A stretch of 42,674 nucleotides of DNA from a virus, in the IMG/VR virus record IMGVR_UViG_3300040801_000885, positions 1-42,674 of that record. One strand, written 5' to 3'. The position numbers and the translations under genes are program-made. Of the stretch, positions 22,113 to 32,800 are shown piece by piece (position 1 is the stretch's first letter; every line of letters starts with the position of its first letter). The notes under the pieces were generated by a model. The model saw nothing but the letters and a program-made list of their open reading frames with translations, was not told the DNA's origin and made no database searches.

Positions 22113-22128
22113 GGTAGCCGAAGCTACC
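22113..22128 (-). promoter_or_regulatory. UUCG hairpin just upstream of the capsid gene
   Basis: On the minus-strand RNA GGUAGC-UUCG-GCUACC makes a perfect 6-bp stem with a cUUCGg tetraloop, ending about 20 bases before the capsid start and a few bases before its ribosome-binding site. It could protect the 5' end of a processed capsid mRNA or affect translation. Together with the 3' hairpin at 20813 it brackets the capsid message. Confidence 0.6.
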
Positions 22129-22129
22129 G

Positions 22130-22228
22130 TTGCTTGACTGTACGTGGCAAGAGAGGGAAGGACTTGGCCATTCCACCCTTGACAAGCACATCATCCACTA
22201 AGGAGATGCCGCATTGTCGTGCCTATGT
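22130..22228 (-). other. Spacer between tRNA and capsid gene
   Basis: About 100 bases between the tRNA and the hairpin upstream of the capsid. No convincing promoter is visible. A 24-codon GTG-started frame on the minus strand is present but lacks a good ribosome-binding site, so I do not call it a gene. The spacer may serve for RNA processing of the tRNA. Confidence 0.4.
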
Positions 22229-22302
22229 TGGTAGCTGGGGAGGGAGTCGAACCCTCATCGTAGGCTTATGAAGCCTTCATGCTCCCGTTGCACCACCCAG
22301 CG
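22229..22302 (-). tRNA. tRNA-Met (anticodon CAU), 74 nt with encoded CCA
   Basis: Reading the minus strand from 22302 gives a cloverleaf: acceptor CGCUGGG paired with CCCAGCU except for a C1-U72 mismatch, D stem GUGC/GCAU with one G-U pair, anticodon loop UUCAUAA (CAU at 22270-22268), T stem GAGGG/CCCUC with loop UUCGACU, then discriminator A and genomic CCA (22231-22229). The 5-bp anticodon stem has an A-A mismatch at its base. A CAU anticodon can be elongator or initiator tRNA-Met, or tRNA-Ile2 if modified. It lies in the late operon between scaffold and capsid genes. Confidence 0.85.
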
Positions 22303-22313
22303 TTACAACCTTC

Positions 22314-22838
22314 TTACGCCCCCGGCGGTTTGACCGTCGAAGGAGCATCCATGAACTCGCTGAACGAGGCATGGACATCACCACGAGCGGCCTTCTCGGC
22401 GCGCTCACGAACCTTGTCACGCGGCGCAATCGCAGTCGGGGCGACTGGCGCGGAGAGGGCGTCGTCATCGCCGTCCTCATCCTCAGTCTCCTCTTCCTGT
22501 TCCGGCTCGCCGCCGTTCAGAGCCTTGGCCTTAGCCTTGGCGAGGTCAATCATCTGCTTCACCTTAGCGGGGTCCGCAACGCCAGCTAGGAATACGTCGG
22601 CAAGTTCTTTCTCGCTGTCGCTTGCCGTGCTGTAGAACTCCGCCACGAGCTTCTCTCGCGCGTTCTGCGCTTCCATCTTCGCCTGCTTCTCGGCCAGCTT
22701 CCGCTGGTTCTTCGCAAGCTTGGCGACTGCGGAGTCCTTCTCGTCCTCCGCCTCCTCCGCTTCCTCCTCGTACGGGGACAGAAGGTCGTCCCAGTCGAGG
22801 TCCGAATCCAACGTGGTAGGGGTCTGTTCGTCGGCCAT
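22314..22838 (-). CDS. Scaffold-like protein, 174 aa
   Basis: ATG 22838 is followed by MADEQTPTTLDSDLDWDDLL. The protein is very acidic with a long heptad-rich helix (about residues 38-100, KLAKNQRKLAEKQAKMEAQN), a low-complexity acidic stretch (EPEQEEETEDEDGDDD) and a basic C-terminal part. Those are the usual features of phage scaffolding proteins, which direct capsid assembly and then leave. It lies just upstream of the tRNA and the major capsid gene, as expected. Confidence 0.7.
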   Translation of the reverse strand: MADEQTPTTLDSDLDWDDLLSPYEEEAEEAEDEKDSAVAKLAKNQRKLAEKQAKMEAQNAREKLVAEFYSTASDSEKELADVFLAGVADPAKVKQMIDLAKAKAKALNGGEPEQEEETEDEDGDDDALSAPVAPTAIAPRDKVRERAEKAARGDVHASFSEFMDAPSTVKPPGA

Positions 22839-22850
22839 TATGGCTCCTCA

Positions 22851-23843
22851 TCAGTACGCTTGAGTCGTTGTGACTCGCGCCGTTTCCTTGTCCATCTGAG
22901 TCAGATACTCGCTCTCGCGGCTCTTCTGGAACGCCTCTCTCTGGGCGTAGGCCGCTGCAACCTTGGCTAGTGTCTGGGCGCTCCCCTTTCTGCCGTACAT
23001 TGCCTTCTTGGCCGTTTCGGCCTCGACCGGCTTTCCGGTCGCGTACTCAAACGACTCCCCTCCAGTAATCATCGTCTGGAGATTCTTCTCAAACTCGCTG
23101 CTCGTGATGCGGCTGTTGAAGAAGTAGCCAATCTCATCGTCGGTGGCGAACTTGTCCGTGTACGCCCTGATGATATTCCTGAACTGGTCCTTCTCTCCGC
23201 GATACCCAGCGAAGTCGAGAGTCCTCTCAAACTTCGTACCGGCAAACTCCGGGTAGGTCTTCTTGAACAGCTTGGTGCCAGAGAGATAGCGGTACATCTC
23301 CCTCATGCTCGTGGGGTTCGTGACCTGACGATACCCCTTCGCTCCCTTGGCGGGCTCTTGCTTGAGGAAGTTCCTCAGAGCCTTGACGCCCGGGTCCCTG
23401 CCCATGCTGGGGAAGATTCTCGACCACATGGTACGGAAGTTGGAGACTGTCTCCTGCCCCTTCCATGTCTTCAAGAACCTTGTCGTGTCCTCCCGCTGGA
23501 CAAGAAGCTGAAACTCTGTCATTGTGTACTTGCCCTTGACCGCCTTGGCGACGAGCGCCTTGTTTGGCGAGATGTTCAGAATCCTCGTGTAGTAGTTGAG
23601 GTAAGGCTTCGACGGATTCCCTCCGCCACCACCTCCGCCACCGCTGTAGTAGCGAGTTCCACCGCCACCGGGGGCCTCCGGTGTACCGCCAGCCGCAGCC
23701 GCAGCCGCAGCCTCAGCGCGAGCCTTGGCAACAGGGGCAAGAACCCTACCTGCTGGCCTGCGCTTGCTGTCGCGGCCGCTGGTAGCTGTACTCTTGCTGT
23801 TGGTACCACCGAAGTAATACTTGCTGTCATCCTGTATCGCCAA
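22851..23843 (-). CDS. Virion-associated protein with glycine-rich linker, 330 aa (TTG start)
   Basis: The TTG at 23843 is preceded by GGGGTGAG; no nearer in-frame ATG exists. The N-terminal 80 residues contain poly-Ala and poly-Gly runs (AEAAAAAAAGG, SGGGGGGGGN). The rest is basic and helical, without known motifs. It is the first gene after the strong promoter at 23863-23891, in the same unit as the scaffold and capsid genes. A head or portal-associated role is plausible but unproved. Confidence 0.7.
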   Translation of the reverse strand: MAIQDDSKYYFGGTNSKSTATSGRDSKRRPAGRVLAPVAKARAEAAAAAAAGGTPEAPGGGGTRYYSGGGGGGGGNPSKPYLNYYTRILNISPNKALVAKAVKGKYTMTEFQLLVQREDTTRFLKTWKGQETVSNFRTMWSRIFPSMGRDPGVKALRNFLKQEPAKGAKGYRQVTNPTSMREMYRYLSGTKLFKKTYPEFAGTKFERTLDFAGYRGEKDQFRNIIRAYTDKFATDDEIGYFFNSRITSSEFEKNLQTMITGGESFEYATGKPVEAETAKKAMYGRKGSAQTLAKVAAAYAQREAFQKSRESEYLTQMDKETARVTTTQAY

Positions 23844-23862
23844 GCCTCACCCCCTAACTTCT

Positions 23863-23891
23863 ATTATAACACACTTATCTGTTGGCGTCAA
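23863..23891 (-). promoter_or_regulatory. Strong sigma70-type promoter for the capsid module
   Basis: On the minus strand TTGACG (23891-23886), a 17-base spacer and TATAAT (23868-23863) preceded by TGT, so an extended -10 plus a near-consensus -35. The promoter overlaps the stop region of the giant gene (ends 23875) and starts a transcript about 10 bases before the leader of the 330-aa gene, feeding scaffold, tRNA and capsid. This would give extra capsid output over the giant protein. Confidence 0.75.
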
Positions 23892-26800
23892 GAAGGTTGT
23901 AGACCCCACCCTCTGTGTCGCCCATGTAGTAGCCCCACTCCTCAGCGAACTTCGGGCTCAGGTTCTTCCACATCTCAACGAGCGCCTGTAGCCTGCGACG
24001 GTACGGCTCGGATGCGTTGGACGCAGGAGAGATACCCTTGCTCCCCATACTCTCGTTCCACGAGTCGAGCATCTGCTTGCGGTACTCCGCCCCGGCTGCG
24101 GCGACAGAGGCCCACGCGGCACGACGCAGCTTCTTCTGATTGGATGCAAAGAAGTCTGTGGGGTCAATGGCCCTCTCCTTGAATGTCTCAACGATGCGCT
24201 GGTAGTCGGGGTTGTCCCGGTCCATCGCCTTGACCACGGCGTTGAGGTAGCTCTGCGGAACGTCGGCAGCAAGCTCTGAGTGCAGGATGCGACCGCCGAT
24301 ACCGTCGCGCCACAACTCCCCACCGTTCTGCTTGTAGAGCTTGTTGCGCTCCTTGATGTACCACTGGCGGACTTCAACCCACTCGCTGCTCATCTGCTTG
24401 AACGGCTTTTGCTTCTCCTGATAAGTGTTGTATAGGTTGTCTAGTTTCATGTAGAGCTTGTTGACGGCGGACACGTCAACGTCCATCCCGATAGACGCAA
24501 GCTGCTCGCCGGGGTTGATGAGCTTCCAGTGCTCGTTGGTCATCAGGTCCTTGAGGATGCGCTTCTGGTAGCTCTCCCGCTTCTCCATAGCCTCCCTGAT
24601 GGCCGGTTCAGATACCGACTCCTCCCAGTCGAACAGCCTACGGTACTGCGGGCTCGCATACTTCTTGAGCGCGTCGGTCACGCGGTGGATGGCACCAGTC
24701 CTGTCCTTGTAATCCCCTGTCGCCCGCCACACGTCGTTGAGGTACCAGTCCTTCAGCCCCTCGTCGTAGGGGGTGATACCGTCGGCGCTCTTGCCGCGCT
24801 CGATAGCAGAGATACCATCGTCGGTGAAGAAGTATCCTTCGGACCTGAACGCCCGGTACATCCGGTTGTTGATGGCCTCAACGTTCCACTTCATCGGGTC
24901 CTTGATTCCATGAGCGTTCACGTAGTTGGTGAGCCAGAACGGAGCGGAGCGCCCGCCGTCCTCGTAGTCGCCCCCAGCATTCGGGTCAGACCAGCCGTCG
25001 CGGTACGACTCCCAGTCCATCTGCCACTGCTTCCGCTGCGCGTCCGTCTTCGCGTACTGGCGGATGGCCTTCTCGGCAATGCTCTCGGCGCTGCGCATAC
25101 CAGCGTCGGCATCCTTCTCAATCTTCTCCCGTGTCTTCGACCAGCCAAGGTTCGCCCAGTACTTCTTCACACCCTCAAGGTAGCCGCCCGGGCCATACAG
25201 GGGCTTGTTGATTACATAGTCGTTCTGGAGCTTGAGCCAGTACTCGCCGCCGATGAGCGGCCTGCCGTTCTTGTAGTCGTTGCGACCGTTGACATAGGGA
25301 ACAGCCCAGAGGTTCTCGGGCTTGGAAATCCAATGCACCTTCTCCTCGTAGTCCATGTCATAGAACTCTTTGATGGCCTTGGCCTTGGGGAACCTGTCAT
25401 ACAACTCTGCCATCTTCTCCTTGTCGCCATAACACTCTGTAAGCTCAAAGTAGAAGTCTGTCATTGTACGTACGCGCTCTGTTCCCCAGAACTTCTGATA
25501 GAAGGGCTTTCCCTCCATATTGTCCTCAAGCTCTTCGGGCATATAGGAGACACGGCCGAAGGGGTTGAACATACGTGAAGCCATGCCAATGATAGCCTCG
25601 GGGTTTCTCACCGCTCCACCCATCGAAGCTATCCGCCAGAGCAAGTCGTCCTGCCGCATCTCCTCCATCGCCACGTCGAAGTCGGGGCGCATACCCTTGG
25701 ACAACTGCGCACGGGCAATGTTGCTGGCCAAACGCTCCCGCTTTACGGGGTCCTTGAACAGGGACATGATGGTCATCGAGTGAACGATGGTCATGAGTCT
25801 AGAGGACTGCGCATTAGGCGTAATGAGGTCGGGGAAGAATCCCCATAGAATGTCATCAAGCTGGAATGTAGCGCTCGTGTTCTTTGATGCGAATGTCATT
25901 CCGGGGATTTTGTTGTAGATATCATCAAGCTCTGTCGCCCCGGTGTACTCCCACTTCCCGGGCTCAGTCTCAGACCAGCCGGTCGCCATGTTGGCCCCCT
26001 TGAAGGGGAGCACGATGAACGGGCTGAACCCCGGGATGGCGAACTGCTCAAAGTTCTCCTGCAAGAAGAACGGCAGCGGCATGAACACGGAGATGGGTCC
26101 AAGCTGGAGCGCCGGATAATCGTTGCGGAACTTCTGACTGATACCAGCAGCAAGAGCCGGATGCCTTGCGGCCAGCTTGCCCCAGTAGGCCATCGCCTGA
26201 CGGTAGGCGGGCTGGAAGAGGAACACGTTTCTGGTCGCGTACTCAAAGCCTGTCATCGTGTGTGAGTAGGATGCAGTCTCGGCCACGTCCATTGCGTAGG
26301 AATACGCCCTGCCAACAGCCCGCTCTTGGTCGAAGCCCAGCTTGATAAGGCGGTCGTACTCAGCACCGAAGTAGTGCATGACGGTCCCCCGGCGGATGAA
26401 CTCGGAGCTTTGCTCCAGCCACCAGAACGGTCCGATGCCAGCCTTCTCAGCGAGTGGGCCGATGATGGGGAGGTTGACACCCCAGTCGCTTGTGGTGCTT
26501 GAGCCCACGACAACCGGCATCTCACCGCCACTGGCCTTGATGCGCTGCTCGATAGCCTTCACCTGTGCCTTGGTGAGCTTCTTGCCGTGGATGTAGGCGT
26601 CCATAAGCTCGTCGTCCTGAGCGAACACCCCAAGCTTCTCAAGCCACTCATCCATCCAGTCGTCAATCGCCTGAGTCCAGCCCTGAGAGCCGAAGTCGTC
26701 ACGAGTAAGACCCTCCGCCATCTTGACATTCGTCTTCGCCTTGCGTAGCTGACTGGCGACAACGCCCTCGTGGGCGCGAGCTTCCTCAAGGGCCTTGAAC

Positions 26801-29800
26801 TTCTCAAGCCCACCCTCTACCTGCGAAGCCTTGTGCTTGGTCCACGCATAGTAGAGCGACTGACGCTCCTGCCTCGTGAGCCGGTCACGATACTTCCGTA
26901 CAATACCCTTGACGTTCGCCAGCGGCATCCCCTCGGGAGCCGTGACCCAATCCGGAAGGTCATCGCCAAGCTCGCCACCCTCAAGGAGCTTGTCGCTCTT
27001 CTGCGGCTTGATGTAGTCCTCGTCAATGAGAGCCTTGAGCATCTTGGCCTCGTCCTTGTCGAGGCGCTGCCCTGACCCCATCTTGTAGAGCAGGCGGTCC
27101 ATCATGTCAAGCTGGGCGCTAAGGCGCTCGCCTTCCGTCATCGCCTGCTTGGCGGCTACGCGCGGCTGGCGGTGCGCACCCCTGTGCTTGATGTCCCTGA
27201 GAAGGTCGAGAACCTCGTTCTCGGTCCAATCGCTCTTCCCCATGAAGCCCTCACCATTGTGAAGACCGCTCAAGTAAGAGGCAACCGCATCGGGAGTCTT
27301 CCCCGGAGTCTTCCGGTGTTCAGACGCGCGGTACCCAGCCCGGAAGATTCCGGACGGGTAGTTGGCCCTCTCCTCTTTCGCTGTTCCTTTCGGGAACTTG
27401 ATGGCAATAGGATGCTCAGTGCCGGGTCCTGTTCCCCTGAGGTAGAGCACAAGCTCGTACTCTGTCTCCGGGTCCATCGTCCCGGCATCGTACTCACGTC
27501 CCATTCTCCCCACAGCGCCAGCCTGTGCGGTCTGCTCAGACGACTCAAGGTCGTCGTAGACTTCCTGCCGCTTGGTGCGCAGCTTCTCGGTCTGCTCCTC
27601 TGGAGTGGTGGACGGCTTGACTTCCTTCTCCGGAGCGGCACCGCCAAGCAGAGCGTCCATCTCCTCATCGTCGGTCATACGCGGGCCAGTGTCAGCCTGC
27701 TCAGCAGCCTCGTCTGCCTTGCCGCCAACGCGCTCAAACCTTACGCCCTTCATCTCTTCTGCCGTTGCGGGGCGGCGCGGACGGCCCCTGACCCAGACAA
27801 TGACCCGCACTGGAATCTCGTCCATGTCCATCTCTGCGGCGGCGAGTGCCCTGTGGTCGCCCTCCTGAATCGAATCCTTGGCGATTCTCGCCACACCGTC
27901 TTCGTCAATGTAGGCTTCTAGGGTGGCCGGGTCAACCGGCTCGCCGTTGGCGAACCTCTGACGGATAGCCGAAAGCTGGCCCTCCTGTGTGCCCTTCGCT
28001 GCGGCATAGTTCTCATCAATGTAGAGGTCTGGGTCGTCTGCTGCGGCAAGGCGTCCGGGCTGGCTGCTCTCGTCAAGGTACTCTTCGGGAGTCATGGTGA
28101 TATCGAGCGTGGACTCTCGTGGATGAGCGCGGAGAGCCGGGTCCATTATATCGTCGTCGTCAGGAAGAACCCAACGCCCCTTCGCCCCAGTGGTTTCGTC
28201 GGGGGCCTTGCGCACAAGGAACGTATCCCGGCCCTCAGTCACCCTTTCCGTGAAACCACGCTTGGAATACCACTCCGTAAGCTGGTCCGTCGTCATGGAC
28301 CCAGCCTTCACATCGTCTGGCTCCGCCAGCGGCCGTACGCGAAGCTCCATACCGTTGTCGTCGGCCCACGCCACGATGTCATCGAGGGCCTGCGTGCCCC
28401 GGCCCTCCCCCCTCATTCCCTGCTCAACACGAATGTCGTTGATGTAGGCAACGCTTGGCTCATCGTCCATGACAGTGATATGGACATCAGTGTCGCCAAG
28501 CTTGGTCTTTACGCTACTCGCCTTGCGGCCACCCTGCTTGATGTGACGGACATCACCGAACGATGTGAGCGGGTTCACCGTCTCCGCTGGCGCGGGCGCA
28601 GGCCCTCCGCCGACGCGACGGCGCGGGACTTTCAGCCTGCTCTCATTCCCAACGCCCCAGACTCTCGTGTCCGTGTAGTTGACCCTCCGGATAGAACCAT
28701 CCGGCATCTCAACACGGAACTCCGTCAGTGGACCATCGTCAACGGACTTGACGACCCCGCGACCAGTCAGCAACGAACCCGCGCCGTCGTCGTACTTGAA
28801 CTCGATTTCATCCCCAACGCCAAGCATGTCGTCGGAGAACTCCGCAACCTCATCGGCAGCCGCAGGCGCGCTTTCGGCTACCTCGTCGCCCCGGCGGGCG
28901 AACCGACCAAGCAACTCTTCCTCAAGCTCCGGAGTCCACGAACCCTTGCGCGTGGCAACGTCAACGGGAATAAGCTCGACACCCTCGTCTATCGCGGCGA
29001 GGGCGCGCTGCCTGCCCTCCTGCGAGGTCCACTCCCCGGCCCTGACATCGTACTCAAGCCACGGACTAGAGATTTCGTCGCCGTCGCGGATTCGCTTACG
29101 CAACTTCTCGATGTTGTCCTCGCTAAAGAATCCCTGCTCGCGAAGTTCTTTCGCGTGGGTCCTCCCCGCAGCGGAGCGAGCCTCTATCTCAAGGTACTCA
29201 TCGGGAGTCATCCACACACGGCGGACATCAGGGTTATCTGCAAGGAACGGTGCAGCGGGCTTGTCAGAGAGCGGCCATTCCCTAGCGGCTGGAGCGGCCT
29301 CTGCGGCAGCCGCAGGCGGACGCTCAGGCACAGCCGCAGCCACAGGCTCAAAGCGCTCCTGCATCCACGCGGCGGTGAACTCGTCGCTTGGGCGACCGGG
29401 CTGGCCAAGCTCGCTGGCGAGCTGACGCCTGCGGGCGACGGCCTCGACGTACTGCTCGTTGAAGTCATCGACCATGCTGTTGGCCTGCGCCAAGGCGTGC
29501 TGCTTCTCCTCGGCCATTGCCTTTATCTCGCCGTCGGGAAGCCACGTACCCTCGTTCATGCGCCGCATCTGAATCAGGTGGAGTCGCAAGCGGTTGCCGT
29601 CCTCGTCGTCCCTGAGAATGCGCTCCCGCATCTTGTTCTTCCAGCGAGTCGTGTACTCCAACATTGTTTCGCCCGGCTCGCGTTTCCCGACTTCCTTCCA
29701 GACCAGCATACCAGTCTCGTTCGGATGCTGTAGCTGCTGAATCTCCGCGTTGAGAAGCAGGTTGTAGTCGGGGTGATTCGTCGTGTACGAGGTCCACGTG

Positions 29801-32800
29801 TCAAAGTTCTTCATCAGCCCGGTGATTTCCGCAGCCTCCTGCTCGCGGAAGAACCCGCGCTCTTCAAGGATGGCCTTCGCCCTCCTTGTGCGGTCGGGCT
29901 CAAGGACCCGGCCGACAAGACCGCGAAGGTTCTGCGGTCGCCAGAACTCGTCAATGCCCAAGGCGGTAAACATGAAGCCGATGCGTGCAAGCGCAACAAA
30001 GCGGAACAGACCGATGGCACCGTTGACGGTCGGCCCCATACCAAAGAGCAGGCCGGTGCCCTGACGGGCCTCGATAACATTGCGCCAGCGACCGCTGTTG
30101 GCGGCTGACACGCGGAGCGGGTCGATGGTGACCTGAACGTGCTTAGCAAGCTGCGCCTCTAGGAACGGAACCGCGTGGCCCTCTTCCTTGATAAGCCCCT
30201 TGGTTTCCTTCAACGACTTGAGGTGGGTCTGCGCGTCCTTGAGCAATCGCTTGGCCTCTTGGACTCCCTGCTTCGTCCCGTGGCCGCGCATCATCATCGC
30301 CCGCTGGTCCTTCAGGGCGGTCTTCGCAGCCCTAACTGTGCGGGTCGCAGCCGTTAGCTCGGCCTTGCGGACGTGGACAAGCGAGCGCTCCTTGACGAGC
30401 GCCTTACCGGCATCGTCCAAGGCAATCCGGGGGTCGTACATCCTCGTTCTCTTCAGCCTGTTGAGGACCTTCCCCCGCGTGGACTTGCCGCTGGCGAGGA
30501 AGGTCTGGAGGTTGTAGAGGTCCCAGTAGGTATCGAGGTCGTCCTTCAGGCCGTTCATCCTCGCAAACTTATTGGCGCTCTTTCGCATCCCGCCTTCAAG
30601 CTTGCGTGCTTGCAGCGCAGTCTTGACGAGCCCCTCCATCTTTTGCTGGAGCCTCTGGGCGTGATACGCATATTCCTCTGGGGTACGAGCATCGCGCATC
30701 AGACGCCAAGCCTTCTCCCGAATCTGCTCCATCGAGACATTCGCGGCGCGCTTGCCCGCTGCGGTATGGGGGAGTCCGCCGTGGGTGAGCTTCCAGAACT
30801 TCTCTGTGTGGAGAAGGAGGTCGTCCGTGAGCGGGTTGAACGTTCCGGTGCGGCTGAACGCATACTTCATCTGCGGTGGAATATACCCGCCCATACCGGC
30901 TTTGTTTAGCTGTCGGGCTCTGCGCCAGTAGACATTGCCCATGTCAATGCGCTGGCCGTGCTCCGTGACGAGCTTGCTTAGCTGGCGGGCAATGAACTCC
31001 TCGTCGGTGGACTCGGCAATCTGCTCGATGATGTGCATCTGCTCGGCACGCTTGCCAACGTACTTGGCACCGAACCGCGTCCCCTCCTCGTAGCCGACAC
31101 CCTTGACGAACTTCCCGCCCTGCTGGAAGTAGCCCAAGCTCTTCTCAACTGCAATCTCCCCGGTAGTCTTCATGTTCAGAACTTCATAGACTGCGATTGG
31201 GTTCTGCTTCTTCTTGGCCAGCGCCATCGCAACAGTGTCATGCCAGAGCGGGCGGTTGAGATAGGCAAGCTCATTCCTTGCGTACGCAAGCTCCGTGCGG
31301 AGGGCTGCCATCTTCGCGGCCTCCACAGATTTCGGAGCGACACCACCGATTCCACGTCCAGCAACCTTCGCTATCGCCGCCTCAAGACGGGCAACCTCAG
31401 TCGTGGCAGAGGCTACCTGCTCAAGGTGACTCGCGTTTGTCGCTAGACGTACGGCCTTGGTCGCAGCGCCGAGAACCGTCTTCGCTCCGCCGGTCGTCGC
31501 CATATCGAGTAGGATGTCCTTGCCGATTGAGGTTCCGTACGCGCTGATTGCGAATAGCGTAGCGTGCTCTTCCCTGTTCCAGCCGTACTCCTCCCACTGG
31601 TCAATCATAAAGGTGTGCATCTCGTCAGTCTCGTAGGCCATCTCGCCAGCACGCTCCCACGCCTCTGGCAACATGGACAGCACTGAACGAGAATCGCCCT
31701 TCCCCTGCGCCTGCTCCTCGACCGTTATGCCAAGGCGGCGCGCCTCTTCGCGGTCCATATCTTGAAGGGCTGAACCGACCAGCATGACGCGGTTGAACCC
31801 TCGTTCAAATCTGTCGAAGACTCCGTACTTCTCTGTCACCCGCTCGTCAAGCTCAAGCACCTTGGGGATGATGACGTGCAGAGCTTCTGACATGTTGACG
31901 TTGGCGGGCGGGCCGTCGCCCTCCTCGATGTCCTTGAGGATTTCGTCAAGGTCTGCGGTGAACTTGGTGACTGTCTCGGTGCGAGTCCCGCCACCAGCCT
32001 CAAAGCGATTGCCCGGGGTGACCACTCCGCGAACCGGACGGCTAACGCCTTCGGTCAGCCCAGCCTCCCACGGAGTCTCGATGATTCCGCTGAGAGTCTC
32101 AAGCTCCTCTTCGCTTGGAGTCCCCAGACCAGCAAGCTCGGACGCCATAGCGTACAGGAATGTGGCGCTTCCCTTTCTGTTCATGTCTATCTTTGAAAGC
32201 GGCATACCGACAAGCTCTTCGTACTTGGCGATTGTCGGATTCCATTGCTCGTCCATCACTTCTTCGTAGAACTGGCGCTGAGCGGGCGGAAGGAAGTCCT
32301 TACCGAACATATCGGCGTACTGCCAGATAAGCTGCTGGTCCGTCCAGTACGGCTTGCGGGCGTTACTGAATCCGTAGTAGAGGTACTCCGCATACTGGTC
32401 AGAAACCTGAATGGGCTGGCTGGAATCGCCGGTCACCCCAAGGGATTGGAGCATGGCATACATATCGTCGCCAACCTCAACCCCGTCAATCACGTCGTCA
32501 ATCAGGGCCTTGGCAGCATCGCGGCGCTTGACCATCTTCTCGGAGCGCAGGTGCTCAGGGGTGGCATCGTGAATCAGGACGTGTGCGAGGTTGCCCTCAA
32601 GAATGTAGCGAGAGACATAGTAGTCAAGCGTGTCATCCCACTTGACTTCTCTCAGGTCGTTGCCGTACTTCTCGGCAATCCCCTCGTCGGGGTAAATCCT
32701 GTCAAGCATCGTAACGATATCCCAGACGGCCTCTTGGTCGTCCCTGTCCTTGATGTTCTTGGTCTTGACTCCAAGCGTTCGGTCGCGGAGTGGCATAAGC

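Noticed and set aside
22130-22228. A 24-codon frame on the minus strand between tRNA and capsid gene
   Set aside because: It starts with GTG, has no ribosome-binding site, and overlaps a region better explained as tRNA processing and capsid leader.
28143-28158. A TATAAT on the minus strand inside the giant gene
   Set aside because: There is no TG extension and no -35 at correct distance, so a chance match is more likely.
28123-29733. A 536-codon open frame on the plus strand inside the giant gene
   Set aside because: It is the mirror of a codon-biased minus-strand gene. The protein has no coherent composition, there is no ribosome-binding site, and neighbouring genes on the minus strand are coupled.
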